Positions 63,651-64,000 of a DNA stretch of 64,000 nucleotides are shown here, one piece after another. Source of the DNA: Phytophthora quininea (lineage: Eukaryota > Oomycota > Peronosporomycetes > Peronosporales > Peronosporaceae); contig JAAVTG010000519.1 of NCBI GenBank assembly GCA_011947345.1, positions 868,001 through 932,000 on the forward strand, written 5' to 3'. Positions within the stretch are counted from its first letter, which is position 1. Every line of letters begins with the position of its first letter. The position numbers were made by a program, and so were the translations under genes. The notes below the pieces were generated by a model that saw only the letters and a list, made by a program, of their open reading frames with translations, searched no databases and was not told the DNA's origin.

Positions 63651-64000
63651 ATGGATCGCGAGGGCCTCGAGAAAGAGATCGCTGATGTGTCGGCCGTGCA
63701 AGACTTGGACCGAGGGATGTCTTTGCTGAGTGAAGCGGAAACGTATTTGACTCGCTCGGTCTACGGTGAGGATGCTCCCAAATCCAACAACGATGAAGTC
63801 AACGCGGTGGTGTTGGGCACTACTGGTGCTGGTAAAAGCACAGTGGTGTCGTTCCTCTTTGGCGAGGGGAACATTTTTGTTCGGCACGAAGGTCAGCACT
63901 CCAAAGTCCTCGATGTCGACCAAGTTCTCCCCGGGATTGCGATTCGAAGTGGCGGCACGTCCTCGACGCTTCTTCCAGTGGTGAACCACGTTCGACTGGC
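63651..64000 (+). CDS. P-loop NTPase/GTPase-like protein, 5' part only
   Basis: Met at 63651 (MDREGLEKEIADVSAVQDLD), helical start, then AVVLGTTGAGKSTVVSFLFG, a clear Walker A / G1 motif, and IRSGGTSSTLLPVVNHVRL at the edge. The upstream frame is open to about 63603, so an earlier exon is possible. The spacing after the P-loop suggests a GTPase of the dynamin/AIG-like type more than a kinase, but the deciding motifs lie outside the window. Confidence 0.7.
   Translation, partial: MDREGLEKEIADVSAVQDLDRGMSLLSEAETYLTRSVYGEDAPKSNNDEVNAVVLGTTGAGKSTVVSFLFGEGNIFVRHEGQHSKVLDVDQVLPGIAIRSGGTSSTLLPVVNHVRL

Noticed and set aside
1..64000. Prokaryotic origin or operons
   Set aside because: Spliceosomal introns, a mitochondrial-type presequence, LTR retrotransposons, ribosomal protein eL43 and Inr-FPR promoters show a eukaryotic, oomycete-like genome.

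Overview
The window looks like nuclear DNA of a plant-pathogenic oomycete, most likely Phytophthora or a close relative. The evidence is: secreted RXLR/EER-type effectors; a broken necrosis-inducing (NLP) gene; Inr-FPR style core promoters just upstream of several starts; short introns (56-112 bp); and a retrotransposon set typical of that group (Copia, a tyrosine-recombinase Ngaro/DIRS-type element, a Tc1/mariner-like transposon). The species cannot be named from the sequence alone.

Layout. 1-4.3 kb: edge-truncated SLC1-type symporter, effector-like gene, RNase H fragment, broken NLP gene. 4.5-19.7 kb: accessory block in which a 6.7-kb Copia element (target duplication GTTAG) splits a minus-strand ankyrin-family gene, followed by a truncated ammonium-transporter copy, a catalytically altered RNase H copy, a two-gene Tc1/mariner-like transposon (TA target) and a second ankyrin-family gene. 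20.1-27.3 kb: housekeeping island with mitochondrial-type phosphoglycerate dehydrogenase, ribosomal protein eL43 with an intron right after its ATG, and a large EF-hand/RCC1 protein. 27.3-41 kb: ankyrin genes alternate with RXLR effectors, an M24-like protein, a WW-PDZ scaffold protein and a secreted protein with three C-F-P-G loops. 42.6-49.6 kb: a second copy of the RNase H / ankyrin / ammonium-transporter block, here with the full-length transporter. 49.65-57.04 kb: Ngaro-type element with A1 ... B1-A2-B2 split repeats, itself inside another ankyrin-family remnant. 57-64 kb: RXLR effector, a rearranged pseudogene and its parent multi-pass membrane protein, an apparently functional three-HBD RNase H1, a trypsin-like protease and the start of a P-loop NTPase.

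Across the window seven loci belong to one ankyrin-like family (28-residue repeats of the type WLHxNRSEGCTTxAMDxAA), and three different transposon classes sit in or against its members. Many genes, including housekeeping ones, are interrupted by one- or two-base frame breaks, mostly at homopolymer runs. This points to base-calling undercalls in the assembly, so a frame break alone is weak evidence for a pseudogene here; internal deletions, inversions, lost catalytic residues and 5' truncations are stronger.

The most unusual candidates are: (i) an intact antisense gene with a chromodomain-like segment and a possible cysteine-peptidase-like domain between pol and the 3' LTR of the Copia element; (ii) a Ngaro-type polyprotein that appears to carry an extra RNase H upstream of its reverse transcriptase; (iii) a Tc1/mariner-like element with a second, convergent 460-residue gene.
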